Source: Odontocerum albicorne
Lineage: Eukaryota; Arthropoda; Insecta; Trichoptera; Odontoceridae
Reading direction: 5' to 3'
DNA length: 64,000 bases
Assembly: GCA_949825065.1 (NCBI GenBank)
Contig: OX463859.1
Location: 18,557,220-18,621,219 of the forward strand
Under the pieces are notes generated by a model, which was given only the letters and a program-made list of their open reading frames with translations, was not told the DNA's origin and searched no databases. Numbering within the stretch: the stretch's first letter is position 1; each line of letters begins with the position of its first letter. A program made the position numbers and the translations under genes. Shown piece after piece: positions 10,311-21,649 of the stretch.

Positions 10311-10609
10311 TTTATCGTAAAAAAAAGTGCCGTACTGGGGGTCAAAAGTGACGCATTGAATCGGAAATCGGTTAAAAGTGGCATTTTAAAATCGAACGTG
10401 AAATAATTCATTTTCCGGAAAGTACTTTCATATTTCTCGAAAAGATGTCGCCAGGACAACATTTTCGTAAGCTTGTTTCATTTCAAACGTGCCGGATGTA
10501 TACTATTACTAAGATTTTTTTACCACTGTGTTGTTTTTTTAAATAAACTGTAACAAAATAAGTTGTCTTTTTCGGTGTTGCATGCTTTTTTATACAAAAG
10601 AAAAAAATG

Positions 10610-10850
10610 CGACACAAAACCAAAACATTTATGTACTATGTATGGCGATGATGCGCTAAGCGATTGTGTGTGTTAAGTGTGATCTAAAAAATCTGTAATG
10701 GCGATGTGACACTCGAAAATGGTGTCCACTCTGGAAGGCCAACTAAACCAAGGCTTTGATCTGGAATAACTACCGTTCTACGACACGAGAAAATGCTGAG
10801 GTACTGAAAATATCGAAAACCATCGTCCGTAAGCATTTGATGTAATTTTA
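10610..10850 (+). pseudogene. Mariner transposase N-terminal fragment
   Basis: Broken frames give MYGDDALSDCVC and then, after frameshifts, STRENAEVLKISKTIVRKHL. This is the same N-terminal half as at 6840-7070, with about 70 percent visual similarity between the two DNA copies. No catalytic half follows. Confidence 0.5.
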
Positions 10851-11258
10851 CGTTAGAACTTGATCTAAAAATTGGAAATAGCTTTCAGAACAACCCAATG
10901 CAATTTATATGTTAGTTTAAAACTATACATTGATTTAATTATTAAATCAACATTCAATTGGAATGATCAAAAATTAACATTGCCGATCCAATTTCATTAC
11001 TATTCAACATTATTCATTTGGTTTCATCTGGATCCATTATAAATGTCTCAGATGCACTTAAAAGTGCCTCGTAAGGGTTACAAAAGGACAGTTCTCCTGA
11101 GACTGGAAGTCATTATCAATAAGCTCTGAGTAGGGTTAGATATACGGTTACCATCATCCCTTTCCAGACGAAATGTATTTCAAATGTATCCATGCAAATT
11201 GAAATACGTCAAATCAATTGAAACTTCTGTCTAAACTGAGAGTAATATGAGATTATCA
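10851..11258. other. No recognisable feature
   Basis: AT-rich DNA with no gene or repeat family I recognise. Confidence 0.45.
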
Positions 11259-11392
11259 AAATAAATAAATGACTTTATGTATCATTCTGTTTTGTACTTA
11301 AAAATAAATAGATGACTTTATGTATCATTCTGTTTTGTACTTAAAAATAAATAGATGAATTTATGTATCATTCTACTTTGTACTTAAAAAAC
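11259..11392. repeat. 43-bp tandem repeat, three copies
   Basis: GACTTTATGTATCATTCTGT then TTTGTACTTAAAAATAAATA is repeated three times, the last copy with a few changes. Confidence 0.88.
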
Positions 11393-11499
11393 ACATCGAG
11401 AGCTTTTGGTGTTTAAAAACAAAGAGCTGAACACTAATGAGAAAATATAATCATAGCAAAAATAATAACACATCCCCTGCCTAAGTAAGCAGAGAGGAT

Positions 11500-11610
11500 A
11501 TATCGACAAACTTTTCTATCTCGATACATCCAATTCATCTCTTCTATATCTATACACCTTCTCGTACAACTCCTACAATTTCTCTGACTTTACATGTTCT
11601 CACATCTGCA
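11500..11610 (-). pseudogene. RTE-like LINE C-terminal scrap
   Basis: On the minus strand it reads as the RS.RNC.SCTR..IDIEE-like tail also present at 2794-3110. Confidence 0.4.
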
Positions 11611-11760
11611 TATATTAAAAAAAAAACATATTTCGTACTACAGAAAACTTACCAAGAAAAGATGAACTACGAAAAAACCTTTGTAGAACTTTCGATATGT
11701 GTTAGTAATACGTTCGGTTTTAGGTGTAGGTGGTGTACCGTATGTGTGAAGTGTTCATAT
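11610..11760. repeat. Dispersed family F fragment
   Basis: CACATCTGCATATATTAAAA, AAAACTTACCAAGAAAAG and CTTTGTAGAACTTTCGATAT follow the word order of the 6240-6400 copy. Confidence 0.4.
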
Positions 11761-12897
11761 ACAATAATAAATTTTCCACCAAAAAATCAATAAAATCCGA
11801 ATATTTCTACGATCTATAACGTTACAGTCGATGGATCCTTAACATTAGGAATGGCATCTGCCAGTCATTGTCAAAATCCATCAGCGATCTGCCATCGCGT
11901 GTAAAATTTGAAGCAAATTGACTCGCTGCTTCCACCTTTTGCTATCTATAGGACGAGATAATAAAACTACACAAAATGGGATACAGGGACGAGAATCCTT
12001 TTATACCGATTTCTTACCTCCTTTGTTACTGTAGTATTCTTACTTGGTGAAAAGAATATTTCAAAATTATTGGGTGTACGAATCGAGAAAACGTTTTGAG
12101 TTATATCGAAGGATAATCTCTGAAATTATTAAGTCCAATGTTTCTAGTATAATGTTTATTTTTTATCAGGCAATCCACCCATACAAGGATGATTTAAGTC
12201 AAGAGTCCATATAATTAATGAGATTAAAAAAAAACAACAATTCACAATTTAAGCTTCAACTGATTAAATTTTAACAATGAATCTGTAAGTGGAAAAGAAC
12301 TTCGAAGAAAGAAGAAACGCAAAATTCATTGGACGTGGCAAAGATAAGGCATATAGTAACTCAAATCTGCTACTTTAAGAACAACTAAAAATACACGATA
12401 CATAGTCTCGTCATCCAGACCATATTCACAGCCGGGATCCTCCACAATACCCATCCCCTAAAGGTGACTAGCCCGTATGCAGTGGCCCATCTGCAAGCGA
12501 CAGATGACTGACACTTCCATCTTGTTCATTTACATTATATTAAACCATGGTTTCAAAGGGATAGATTGCTGAATTGATTTATATGTAGAGTTTACACCAG
12601 TTATATTCCAATCTAAAATCTGTGGGTGCGAAATATTTTTGATTTTATTTAATAGATCAGTTACCGACCGCTCGAAGATGCTTGCTTTGCCAATAATCGA
12701 CACATTCATTACCCTTGATACCAAATGTGTGAAGGAATCCAATCTAGAGAAACATCTATGTGTTATTTGACATAATCTGGAATAACTGGGCATTGGTAGT
12801 GAAAAAAATCTTTATATAATTATTGACATACAAATTATTTAGAGGAAAAGTAGCCGCCAACATCTTGCCGATTGATAAATTTTCGTTTGAAGTACCT
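11761..12897. other. No confident feature
   Basis: A minus-strand open frame of 87 codons (12530-12793) has no recognisable motif and no start context that argues for a gene. The remainder is AT-rich and unassigned. Confidence 0.4.
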
Positions 12898-13329
12898 GAC
12901 AATTATTTACATTAGGGTTATTTTCCGTTCTATAACCTTTATTTTTCGTATCATACTTGACTGAGGACATAGTAACCATACCAATTTGGGATTTGTAATA
13001 TGAGTCTCTACGGAATTTAGAGGTGACACTGTTACGAGATATCTTTATAACTCACTGGTTCGTGGTATACTGGAGTGCGGTTGAAACCTAAGATAAATCC
13101 AGAACTCCCTGAGAGTTGAGTGAGTTTTGAATGGAATATGAATTTTATTATTATATCTATTCAATGGAATATGAATTTTACCCATGGTGGTTTCTTCCAA
13201 TGATTTTAATGTGTATGCTTGGCTATTACTTCTTAAATCTTAGAAAATATCCTCGCACCTGTTTGTATAGATACATATACAAATTACTTAATAGAAAAAT
13301 AGCGAACCCCTCGTTGATTAATGTTCACT
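12898..13329 (+). repeat. Dispersed family D, copy 1
   Basis: Matches 39160-39640 in order: GACTGAGGACATAGTAAC, GTTACGAGATATCTTTATAA, a GCGGTTGAAACC run, TCCCTGAGAGTTGAGTGAGT, ATGCTTGGCTATTACTTCTT and ATCCTCGCACCTGT. Its 3' end is cut by the SINE-B at 13330. The copy-2 end word CCTGACAATTATTT occurs at this copy's beginning, which would fit a unit once arranged in tandem. Confidence 0.6.
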
Positions 13330-13575
13330 ATGAGGTGCATGGCCGTGTGGTAATGCACTACTGGACTTCCGTGCGGGAGGTCGCCGGTTCGAACCAAGCG
13401 CTGCGCAACTTCCTTCGAAGGACACAAGCGTTTTTCCGACAAGTATTAGGATACCATATGGGACTTCGGTTATATCTATTCTTCTCGGAAGGCGAAACTG
13501 TATATCGCTTTCCAACTAAATTGACATTGGAATGACGAGGAGATCCTCGACTACGAAATCCGGCAACGATGACGA
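13330..13575 (+). repeat. SINE-B copy, internally shortened
   Basis: GAGGTGCATGGCCGTGTGGT and B-box-like GGTTCGAACC form the head; the body ends with GACGAGGAGATCCTCGACTA and CCGGCAACGATGACG. It lacks the middle segment found in the copy at 18-405. The 134-codon open frame crossing it is a chance frame. Confidence 0.75.
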
Positions 13576-14306
13576 ATGTTCACGAACTTTTCTATAATGT
13601 ACTTGAGAATTATTTATGCCATAGTGAATACATTTTTTTTGATACCTTATTTATGAACTGTGCTATTAAGAGCATCACCAATTGCGCACATAATGATTTT
13701 TTTAATGAATTTTTCATATGTCAGTGGACACTTTCAGAATTGAGTTTTAAAATAAACTTACATAAATTAATTTCACAGGGAAGCATGTATAACCAATACT
13801 AGTATTGTAATGTTTAAACTTTTGTCTACTTCAATTTTCTTTCATATCTTATTGATTTTTTTATGTAATTGGTTTAAATTGTGTCAAATATGAAATTAAA
13901 CAAATAAATAAAACTGGCGCCGTGGTCTAAATATTATTATGCTTGCTTTGATTAGAAAAAAATAAGGATTTAAGAGTAACTGTTGGAACTGAATATGAAC
14001 ATGTATGTATGTAATGGAGGTGAAGGAGTATATCGTATTAAGAAAGTTTGGCGCTATATCTTGACTGTGACGAAAATGGTATGGTGATACGTGTTCATAT
14101 ATGTTAACTAAGTTAAAGATAATGCATTTTGCTCTCATTTATAACAGCTACTGAACGGTAGTATAATAATAAATCAAGGTGAAAAACGGTTTTAAAACAT
14201 TGTTTAGAAGCTGTTGTGAATAGCTCAGGGCTTTAAAATTATTTCTTGTCTCGTATGATTCATCTCATGTAGTCGGATGTAAATATTTTTTTATCCATGG
14301 TACATG
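13576..14306. other. No recognisable gene
   Basis: AT-rich DNA. Open frames of 77 and 80 codons are composed of low-complexity, AT-driven residues and match nothing I know. Confidence 0.45.
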
Positions 14307-14900
14307 TTAAAGAGTAACGCGATTAATCTCCATTCCTTCTGGAAATGAACATATTTTGCAATCTTCCACGATGTGACTGATAGTCTCATGAGCACAACGT
14401 GGAATCCATGAAACCTCACATATGCAAGGTGTATTAACCGTGCAACCGTGGCCCCACCTAAGAAAATTTACAGTACACCGCAATCTTCGTGGTTGACCAA
14501 ATTTATGGAGAAGCACATTAAAATCCCTCCCAATGTGGAGATTTCCAGCCGAGGACCGATTCCACCGCTGCCATCAGTGATTTGGTGAGCTCACATTCCT
14601 CTCAGTTGATCGTTGTCCTTTAATCTAGAAAGGTCGTTGAAATCTAAGGCGAGCCGGAGGAGGGCAGGAAACACTCACGTGCATTGGTAGCGTGTCATTT
14701 ACACATACCTTCAAGTAATCTCTCATTAATGCAGTTTTCCTTCGTAGTTTAGGAAGCAACCGGTTTTCAAGAACTGGAAGCTAAGCTTCAAGAACTAGAA
14801 GTTGATTTCAAGGGTTAACTAGCTATCCGCATTGCCTCATTGTGCTGGATATCAATAAGGTTGGTTTGGGTGCTCCAATTCAAACGAAGGTACAGTCTTA
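14307..14900 (-). pseudogene. Jockey/CR1-like LINE C-terminal fragment
   Basis: The minus strand encodes LLHKFGQPRRLRCTVNFLRW, GHGCTVNTPCICEVSW and CAHETISHIVEDCKICSFPE. This carries the C-C-H-C type end (C.C...E..T..HIV..C) of insect Jockey-class polymerases. Further upstream on the same strand LNWSTQTNLIDIQHNEAMRI corresponds to the family's V-LNE-MR-I segment, so a continuous but frameshifted remnant of about 600 bases is present. Confidence 0.6.
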
Positions 14901-15495
14901 GTGATCAAATTGTACTAATTGGTTTTCGAGTTTCTTTGTTTTTGTTTTATTTCAATCATCCGCTCTGAAGTGTGATCCTTTGACTGGTTTAAAATATTTA
15001 AATAAATCATCTTCCTTTTCTCTCTCCTTCCTCCCCAACGTCTTGAATCATTATGTCACCTGCTGTGCATTATCACTTGAGTTCACTTTATTTGTATTCT
15101 TTGTCTTTTTTTGTTTCTAATTATTGTGAGGAACTTTCTTATTGGTTTAATGCTTAATATTATACTTTATTTATGAATTTTACTATACCGTTAAGTTCTT
15201 AAATAAAATAAAATAAAATATATTATAAAAATACTTCCATACTACTTTTTTAGTCATGCAAAATTCCCAACAGGTTTCAGCTAACTTGTGAAGCACTGGA
15301 ACATCGAAAATCATCAATAAATAATTAAGCTACGATATTAACAAAGATTTTCCTTAAATGCTGGTTACTTGGAGGAAATTTCTATGTAGATTTAATTAAA
15401 CCCACTACCACTTTTATATAAAAATTTGCAAATGTTCCTGGTAATTTTTTTGTTTTAAATTGATATTCTTTAAGAAAAATAAATCTAAATATATA
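14901..15495. other. No recognisable feature
   Basis: AT-rich DNA with no gene or assigned repeat. Confidence 0.45.
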
Positions 15496-15499
15496 AGAT

Positions 15500-15930
15500 T
15501 TTATTAATTTTCAGTATTTATTTATGTTAATACTTTATTGTACAGTGTACAATGTGGCGTATTTATTACCAAGCGGCTATCTCTTCCAACAAACCATACA
15601 GTTGTATTACAAAGTTTTGAGTGAAATGTGAAGGATTTAAATTATTTATGTAGAGAAAAAAAAACATTAGAAAAAATAATAAAACTCGTAACAAATACCA
15701 ATTGAACAAGTTCTTCGATATTCAGGAGAAGGAAAGGGAGTCTCCATTGCATCTTTCAAGTCCCTTAATGGTATGTCTTGATTGTATCTGTCAAATTCGT
15801 ATCTAAGAGATGTTTATTTATTTATTTAATACTTCATTGTAAAAACAATCTCGCAGGCTTATTGTCAGGCGGCAATCTCTTTCAGCCAACGAGACAAAAG
15901 TAAATAAAGCAAGGTACATGATCGTAAAAA
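15500..15930 (-). repeat. Two reverse-oriented LINE/SINE 3' tails
   Basis: TACTTTATTGTACAGTGTAC with GGCTATCTCTTCCAAC (15528-15590) and TACTTCATTGTAAAAACAAT with GGCGGCAATCTCTTTCAGCC (15822-15893) are diverged copies of the tail seen three times at 24525-25030. Confidence 0.6.
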
Positions 15931-16089
15931 AATAATAAATAATTTTTCATATTTATGATATTTATGGACACATACATATTAAAGTAACAGTGAGAAATCA
16001 TCAATCAAAGGAGAATGTAGGAATGGTAGAGAGAAAATAAGTATCAGGAATGAAACACGTTATATTACTCACTAGAAATTAATAGCATT

Positions 16090-16360
16090 TTCAATTGTTT
16101 CTTAAAGCATGTCAAGGACGGAGCGAGTCTAACTTTGGTTAGTTACTAGTTCCAGAGTCAGTAAAGGACGACGTAAAAAAAGAAGAGCGGTGAATTGGGA
16201 AGGCCAATAAACAATCTCTGTTTGAGCGTAGCGCAAGTTCAAAAACGCTTAAAATTTTCGGCGAGATCTCCTATGAGATGTTGCATCGGAGAGGAGTAGA
16301 ACTTGGAGGTCAATTTCGTCGTCATTGAATAAATTGATTATGCCAAACCATTCCAATACT
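16090..16360 (+). repeat. Dispersed family H, copy 1
   Basis: Matches 25730-25960 along its length: GGACGGAGCGAGTCTAAC, GACGTAAAAAAAGAAGAGCG, CCAATAAACAATCTCTGTTT and GAG.GTAGCGCAAG. It lies directly before a LINE-like C-terminus at 16370 and may be the preceding part of the same LINE. Confidence 0.55.
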
Positions 16361-16369
16361 CGTATCATG

Positions 16370-16695
16370 ACAGGGTTTTTGCTTTGCTGGTCCTGTGGTG
16401 TGGAATGCTCTGCCTCTAAGTCTTAGATATACTAGTGGTGGTGCCACTTCAGTAAATACTTGAAAACAATTCTTTTTGGGAGATCTCATCAAAATGTATG
16501 ATTATATATGAACACTATACACATCTACTACACTACACCCAAAGTCCAATGTGTTACTATCATATATCGGAAGATCTATTAAGGTTTCATTGTAGTTTGA
16601 CTTTTCTCCCTCTCGCCTAGTATGTATGTTTCTTGTAAACATATGCAGATGCGGGGAAATACCCAATCTTATGACCGCAGCCACCACCACACTAC
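16370..16695 (+). pseudogene. LINE C-terminus plus 3' untranslated region
   Basis: The plus-strand frames give VVWNALPLSLR (with one frameshift), YTSGGATSVNT, KQFFLGDLIKM and YDYI. This is the FVGP.VWNSLP..LR pattern that ends CR1/L2/Jockey-like LINE polymerases. The following sequence to 16695 is dispersed family F, linking that family to this LINE. Confidence 0.6.
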
Positions 16696-16837
16696 CACTC
16701 GGGATTTGAACCCATTATTATTGATAAATATTATTGATAAATAATAATGGGTTAAAATCCCGACTAAGATCATCTTTGAGGAGACTCTGCTCTGTAAATG
16801 GTGTTGTATACATGCCCCTTTTACTATTATTATTAAA

Positions 16838-17043
16838 TATTGGCCTAGTTGGTAAGACGCCTGTCTTCCAGCCCAGAGGTTGCGGGTTCAAATCCCGCTT
16901 GTACCCAGATTAAAAAAAAATAAGGATTCCAGTCTGGTTTTCGTTTAAGGCCTCTTTAACATCTTTCTGGTTGGTTGAAAGAGATTGCCTCATGACAATA
17001 AGTCCGCCAGGTTGTACTGTATACAACAAAAGTGTAATACAAT
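16838..17043 (+). repeat. SINE-A, full-length reference copy
   Basis: The head has TGGCCTAGTTGGTAAGACGC (A-box-like) and GCGGGTTCAAATCCCGC (B-box). The body GATTCCAGTCTGGTTTTCG then leads to CTGGTTGGTTGAAAGAGATT, the hairpin region, and the end CCGCCAGGTTGTACTGTATA with an AC/AT-rich tail. This is the cleanest example of the family in the window. Confidence 0.85.
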
Positions 17044-17059
17044 AATACAATACAAATAG

Positions 17060-17460
17060 TACATCTGTCTACAATAATCTAACATGCAAGACGTGTGCGA
17101 GTATTGTTGGCTCTCTACATGTGGTATTATTGACAACACGTAAGATGAAAAACTGCGTTTCACTTTTCTAATCCAATAGTTTTTAATTCTTCCATCGTCC
17201 TGTCTCTCATGTCTGAGGATGGTGGCAGCCGTCGAGGACCTTTTTAAGGGTCTCCTTCCATCTGGATCTGTCCCGGGTCGATCGGGGAACATTCGATATT
17301 GAAGATACCGTCGCAGTCCTGATCAGGTCACTTCATTATATTGGGGTTTTCCTCGAGATCTCGTTCCTTCGACGCTTTTGACGACCACAAGTTTCTCCAG
17401 ACTATTCCACTATCTTTCCATGATGTGCCCGAAATACTGCAGGACACGTCGCATACACAA
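17060..17460 (-). pseudogene. LINE C-terminal fragment
   Basis: Minus-strand frames carry CVCDVSCSISGTSWKDSG-like text, a block of basic and acidic residues, then DPGQIQMEGDP / RPGTDPDGRRPLKRSSTAAT. This corresponds to the DR.RWR..V end of insect LINE polymerases. Frames shift several times. Confidence 0.45.
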
Positions 17461-17566
17461 TAACGAGCGGGTTCTTAAATACAATACTTAAATTATTGGG
17501 ATTGAAAACTTTGTTTTCCAATCACTTTCTTCAACATGTTTAGATTACCAATTCGGATCTGTTGAA

Positions 17567-17710
17567 GGGTACAATACGAATGATTAAATTATTAAATCCT
17601 TACGAAGGGTATCATACGAATGATTTAAATTATTAAATCCTTACGAATGGTATCATACGAATGATTACATTATTGAATCCATACGAAGGGTACCATACGA
17701 ATGATTGAAT
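17567..17710. repeat. About 41-bp tandem repeat, four copies
   Basis: GGGTA.CATACGAATGATT.A then ATTATT.AATCC.TACGAA is repeated four times; copies differ at several bases. Confidence 0.88.
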
Positions 17711-18177
17711 CTGCCTCCTGTTTATCAAAGTGCTGATATGAACTATAACATAAAATAGTATGTATGAATTTGCATTAGGTTTTTTGTGTTTTTTCTTATG
17801 TGAAGAGATATATTCAATTTACAAGTATGAAGGCAATACAAAATATTGGAAATATAAGCAAGTCCCTTTCCATAACGTATCTCTAATAAAATGGTGCGAG
17901 GAAGACCGAGAAATACAGGGTTTACAAACTTTTAAATAATATTTGGTAAAATATTTTCTTAAGTCTATTTACTCTGTGAAATTCATAAACTATGTTTATT
18001 AAGAGTGACGCTTGTTTGAGTTGATGCTGGGTCTATTATTTATCCACCGTATTAAACTATTTGTTTCTTCTTAATTATATTTTTTCTTTTCCCTCTATTT
18101 TTTATATCTCTCCATTTCGAGAAATAAAGCATTTTTGGTACGGATCATGCACAAATTGATTTCTTTTAATATCCGTC
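17711..18177. other. No recognisable feature
   Basis: AT-rich DNA without an identified gene or repeat. Confidence 0.45.
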
Positions 18178-18325
18178 CTCAGTAAGATACAAGGGACACA
18201 CGACTAATGAAAATCAGCAAACTCTGAACCACTAAAATTGTGTGTCCACATTAAATTACCTGTTATTTTTTGTATGAATAATGGATTTATAAGATTTCTT
18301 GTCATATAAAAATAAATAAATATGA
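18178..18325 (+). repeat. Family E 3' end, plus orientation
   Basis: GGACACACGACTAATG, AATTGTGTGTCCACATTAAA, TTACCTGTTATTTTTTGTAT and TTCTTGTCATATAAAAATAA match the reverse-oriented copies at 32632-33105 and 41420-42050 and the plus copy at 36900-37055. The A/T-rich end looks like a retroposon tail. Confidence 0.6.
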
Positions 18326-18834
18326 GTGTTAAGAGTGACGTCCAATTTGGTGCAGTGCGGACCGCCCGCCTGTAGACGGTCCAATAATGTGATTTTAATA
18401 CAATACCATTGTATTGTTGAATTATTGTATTATAGTGAGAGTGTTGACAAGTGTACTTGCATACTTATGTGTTGTTTAATTTTTTTTTCCTTTTCTTGTG
18501 TCTGTTAAATAATACCAGTGTTTAAAATTGTATTTTATGTAATGAATAAATAATTGATAGCCGATTTTTTTTAAGTACAATATATGGTATATAGCTCTCT
18601 TCAGAGAGTATATTCTTTTCAAGGGTGCTCTAACTCAGGAATCGAACCCACTATTTTTGAAAAATATACAATATTACAAAAAAAACGACGAGCGTAAAGT
18701 TAGGAAGGTTAAATATTAAAAATAAATATATGGTTTTATTGATAGCAATATAGCATGTACATAAATACATATATACCGAAATTACATGTATGTTATGTTA
18801 TATTTCAGAATAATGTCGACGAAAATACATTAAA

Positions 18835-18965
18835 GAGAGAAGCTATCAAAAGGTCTGGACTCATCTCATAACATTCACCCTGTAGAGATAAACCTGTACC
18901 AATGGATAGCGAGCCCAGTCGCGAGGATATTAGATGTTTTTCAGCCCACACTCTTGTACATGTAA
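18835..18965. repeat. Dispersed family C, copy 1
   Basis: GAAGCTATCAAAAGGTCTGG, ACTCATCTCATAACATTC and GCGAGCCCAGTCGCGAGGAT match 35020-35130 in order. In both places AT-rich repeat DNA precedes and a family F fragment follows, so C and F are probably parts of one larger element. Confidence 0.6.
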
Positions 18966-18979
18966 ATTAAAAAAATATA

Positions 18980-19060
18980 TTAGGTACTTCTCACGCATCT
19001 ACCTATATATGGTATATATTCAGGAAAATATTTTTGGTAAGAAAGTCACAGAAAACTTAC
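18980..19060. repeat. Dispersed family F fragment
   Basis: TCTCACGCATCTACCTATAT and TTTTTGGTAAGAAAGTCACA match the start of the 6240-6400 copy. Confidence 0.35.
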
Positions 19061-19388
19061 ATTAATTATTTTTATATATATTTGTAATAAATATAATTAC
19101 AATTATCCATATGCAACATGACAAATACATAACTAAATAATATTTTTATCCCTTTTTTGGAAGACATTGGCATAACATGTTTAACTTTCTAATGTAATAA
19201 AAGCCCGAAGAATCCGATAGCATATTTGTTTATCGAAAGAGTGTTTACTATCAAAATATACACCAAGGAATTCGATGCTGTTTTGAAAAAAATACTAACG
19301 CAATAATTTAAATAGAAGAATGTTCTTGACAAGATGTATGGATTTGGCAGAAATAAAATATAATCGTACATTTAAGGATTTTTGTACT

Positions 19389-19632
19389 GTTTTCTTTGTT
19401 TTTGTCGTTGACATGGATGTTTTTGTCGTTGGCATGGATATTTTTGTCGTTGGCATGTATGTTTTTGTCGTTGGCATGAATGTTTTTGTCGTTGGCATGT
19501 ATGTTTTTGTCGTTGGCATGAATGTTTTTGTCGTTGGCATGAATGTTTTTGTCGTTGGCATGGATGTTTTTGCCGTTGTCATGGATGTTTTTGTCGTTGG
19601 GATTGATGTTTTTGTCATTGGCATGGATTTTT
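19389..19632. repeat. 21-bp minisatellite, about 11 copies
   Basis: The unit GTTTTTGTCGTTGGCATGRA T repeats about 11 times. Because 21 is a multiple of three and the unit lacks stops in several frames, open frames of 109-126 codons appear on both strands (7-residue repeats such as NDKNIHA on the minus strand). I regard these as a by-product of the repeat and not as genes. Confidence 0.92.
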
Positions 19633-19639
19633 TTTATCT

Positions 19640-20689
19640 TTGGTATAGATAGGTCATCTAAGTAGATCTCAGTTGACATGGTCATCAAAGATAATTATAC
19701 AAACCTAACAACATGGAAATTCACCTCTTACTAAACAGAAACAGAAGCTCTCAGACAACATGCAGCAGGATAAATACTGGGATGAGAGGGCGAGTGATCG
19801 GATCGGTCGGTGAACTGGAGATAAATCGCTCGGAAAGCTCAAATTCTCAATTTCTTTCATGCCCATCTGAGGTAGAGGAACTCAAAAGTGTGATTTGAAA
19901 TATTTAAATCTAAAAAAAGGCTGAATAAATTAATGTTAATTTTGACCATAAAAAAATTAACAGATAAACTGAAATAATAATAAAAAACTTGTCATGCAAT
20001 AAGGGGTATAATAATATGTTTTATGTAAATGTAAATAACGTACTTAACACACTGAGATTCAACCGTTTTCAGCTAACTACATCTTAAAGTTGGTTACATT
20101 TTTTTTAACATTTCTTCTTATAATTTGTTAAGTTTATTTTCATTTATACATTTCTTTAAATCTTTTTATTACTAAGATTGATCTAGTCTTAAACTAAACC
20201 AAATTAAATTAGTTCAAATTCAATCGAAGTCATTAAAAAGAAGAAAAGCCATAGAATAATTAATTTATGGCGGTTTTATGAAGTTGTTATGCGTTTGGGA
20301 TCAGTTTATTGATTGCTTTAATTTCTTTATGAACTACAACTGTCTATCCACTAGACCTGTTGAGGGCGTTGTTATAGGGATAATTGATTTTATAATATTT
20401 TATATCAGAAATCGTCATTAATGTTCGTGTTAAACTGAGGGGATTGTGAAGTTTACTCATTCGGTTTTATAGGTCAATAATTCTTGGCTGTATTATTATA
20501 TTAGTCTTGGAAGGTGGATGGTGGGCGGTGTGATGGAGCTGCAGGGAGGGGGTATTTCTAAATAATTCGATTAAAGTTCAAGGTTCCAGAGGGCAAATTC
20601 ATATTTATAATAAGATTTAGCGTAAGTTTTTGACAGAAATATTCTCGGCAGAATCGGAGGTAAAAAAAAACGGTGATAAATAAAGATGA
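19640..20689. other. No recognisable gene
   Basis: AT-rich DNA. One GC-richer patch at 20500-20560 carries no recognised motif. Confidence 0.45.
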
Positions 20690-20803
20690 ATGATATGCAA
20701 ATGTAGATCGTGTGATGAGGAGCTGCTGGATATGATTTCGATGTGGTTGTTGGGATTATGATGTGGTTGTTGAGATTATGATGTGGTTGGAATTGTAATT
20801 GTG
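20690..20803 (+). repeat. LINE-like fragment shared with 4440-4588
   Basis: GCAAATGTAGATCGTGTGAT and two adjacent GATGTGGTTGTTG words correspond to 4515-4588. The adjoining sequence at 21185-21400 resembles a LINE 3' untranslated region at 58640-58790, so the MITE at 20809 may have landed inside that LINE copy. Confidence 0.45.
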
Positions 20804-20808
20804 AAGTA

Positions 20809-21173
20809 CAGTGGTACCTCGGGCTAGGAACTTAATTCGTTCTTTGATTCCATTCGCGAGCCGAAATGTTCGCAAACCGAAACATTTTTTCTTGGGAGGG
20901 TTAATTTAATGCAAAATATATTTTATATATACTGTATATTATATATATAAAAAGCAAAAAAAAAACATGTATCAAGAACAACGAACGCAACGACAAACAA
21001 TGTTCACAACGCGCGCACCTGAGAACAACTAATGCGTAATTGCGTAATGCGCCGTTACAACTAATTCGTGAGCCGAGGCATTGTACGCAGGTCGAGTCAA
21101 AATTTGTTCGGAAATTGTGTTCGTAAGCCGATTTGTTCGTGACTAGAGGCGTTCGTGACCCGAGGGTTGACTG
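20809..21173. mobile_element. 365-bp MITE, Tigger/pogo-like ends
   Basis: The left end CAGTGGTACCTCGGG and the reverse complement of the right end CAGTCAACCCTCGGG align, with GAAC continuing both. TA target sites lie at 20807-20808 and 21174-21175. Inside, words such as TTCGTGAGCCGA and TTCGCGAGCCGAAATGTTCG are inverted and repeated toward the ends. CAGT termini with TA duplication fit the pogo/Tigger branch of Tc1/mariner. No transposase is encoded. Confidence 0.82.
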
Positions 21174-21184
21174 TATATGTAAAG

Positions 21185-21400
21185 ATGATAATACTGAGTG
21201 TTCAGTAGTGTTTTAAAATTTAGGACCAATGTATGAAATTAGTGATTAAGGAATGAAACCATTTAGTCATAAGCCTTGCTAAGTGAAGGGGTTCTTAATA
21301 TAGTATATAAAAAGAGGCTTTTTTGCATTCTTACCTTTCTATTAAAATAATGTAAACTGTAAATGTTGTACTGTGGATAGTACAAAGATTCAAATAAAAA
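21185..21400 (+). repeat. LINE 3' untranslated region, shared with 58640-58790
   Basis: ATGAAATTAGTGATTAAGGA, ATGAAACCATTTAGTCATAA, GCCTTGCTAAGTGAAGG and TTTTTGCATTCTTACC match the segment right after the LINE C-terminus at 58430-58640. Confidence 0.55.
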
Positions 21401-21439
21401 ACAATCTATGGGAAAACGCAATTAGAATAAGGAAAAGTG

Positions 21440-21540
21440 TTTGTTTTTTCCGGTACCATTGAGAATTGAAATCGAAATCTCCGGGTGGAAATTCAATGTT
21501 TTACCAACTGGATCACGATGGCCTTGTGGTGTCGATTGTG
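21440..21540 (-). repeat. SINE-A head, reverse orientation
   Basis: GAATTGAAATCGAAATCTCC (mutated B box) and TTTTACCAACTGGATCACGA (A box) in reverse order. Confidence 0.5.
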
Positions 21541-21649
21541 TCCAATCAGCACGGATAATTCTTTAGCGAATCATAAATTATCACGAAAAATTTCAATTGA
21601 TAAATCATATCAAGTTGTGATCGTTTGAACAAAATTACTTTAATTTTCT

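Noticed and set aside
13131..13535. 134-codon open frame
   Set aside because: Crosses the boundary between repeat family D and a SINE-B, so it cannot be an ancestral coding unit.
16838..16910. Possible tRNA gene at SINE-A heads (also 22703, 58217, 63272)
   Set aside because: A- and B-box-like stretches are present, but the rest does not fold as a clean cloverleaf and the same head is followed by the same SINE body and tail each time.
19308..19688. Repeat protein gene (NDKNIHA repeats)
   Set aside because: Both strands are open for the same reason (21-bp stop-free unit); treated as a minisatellite.
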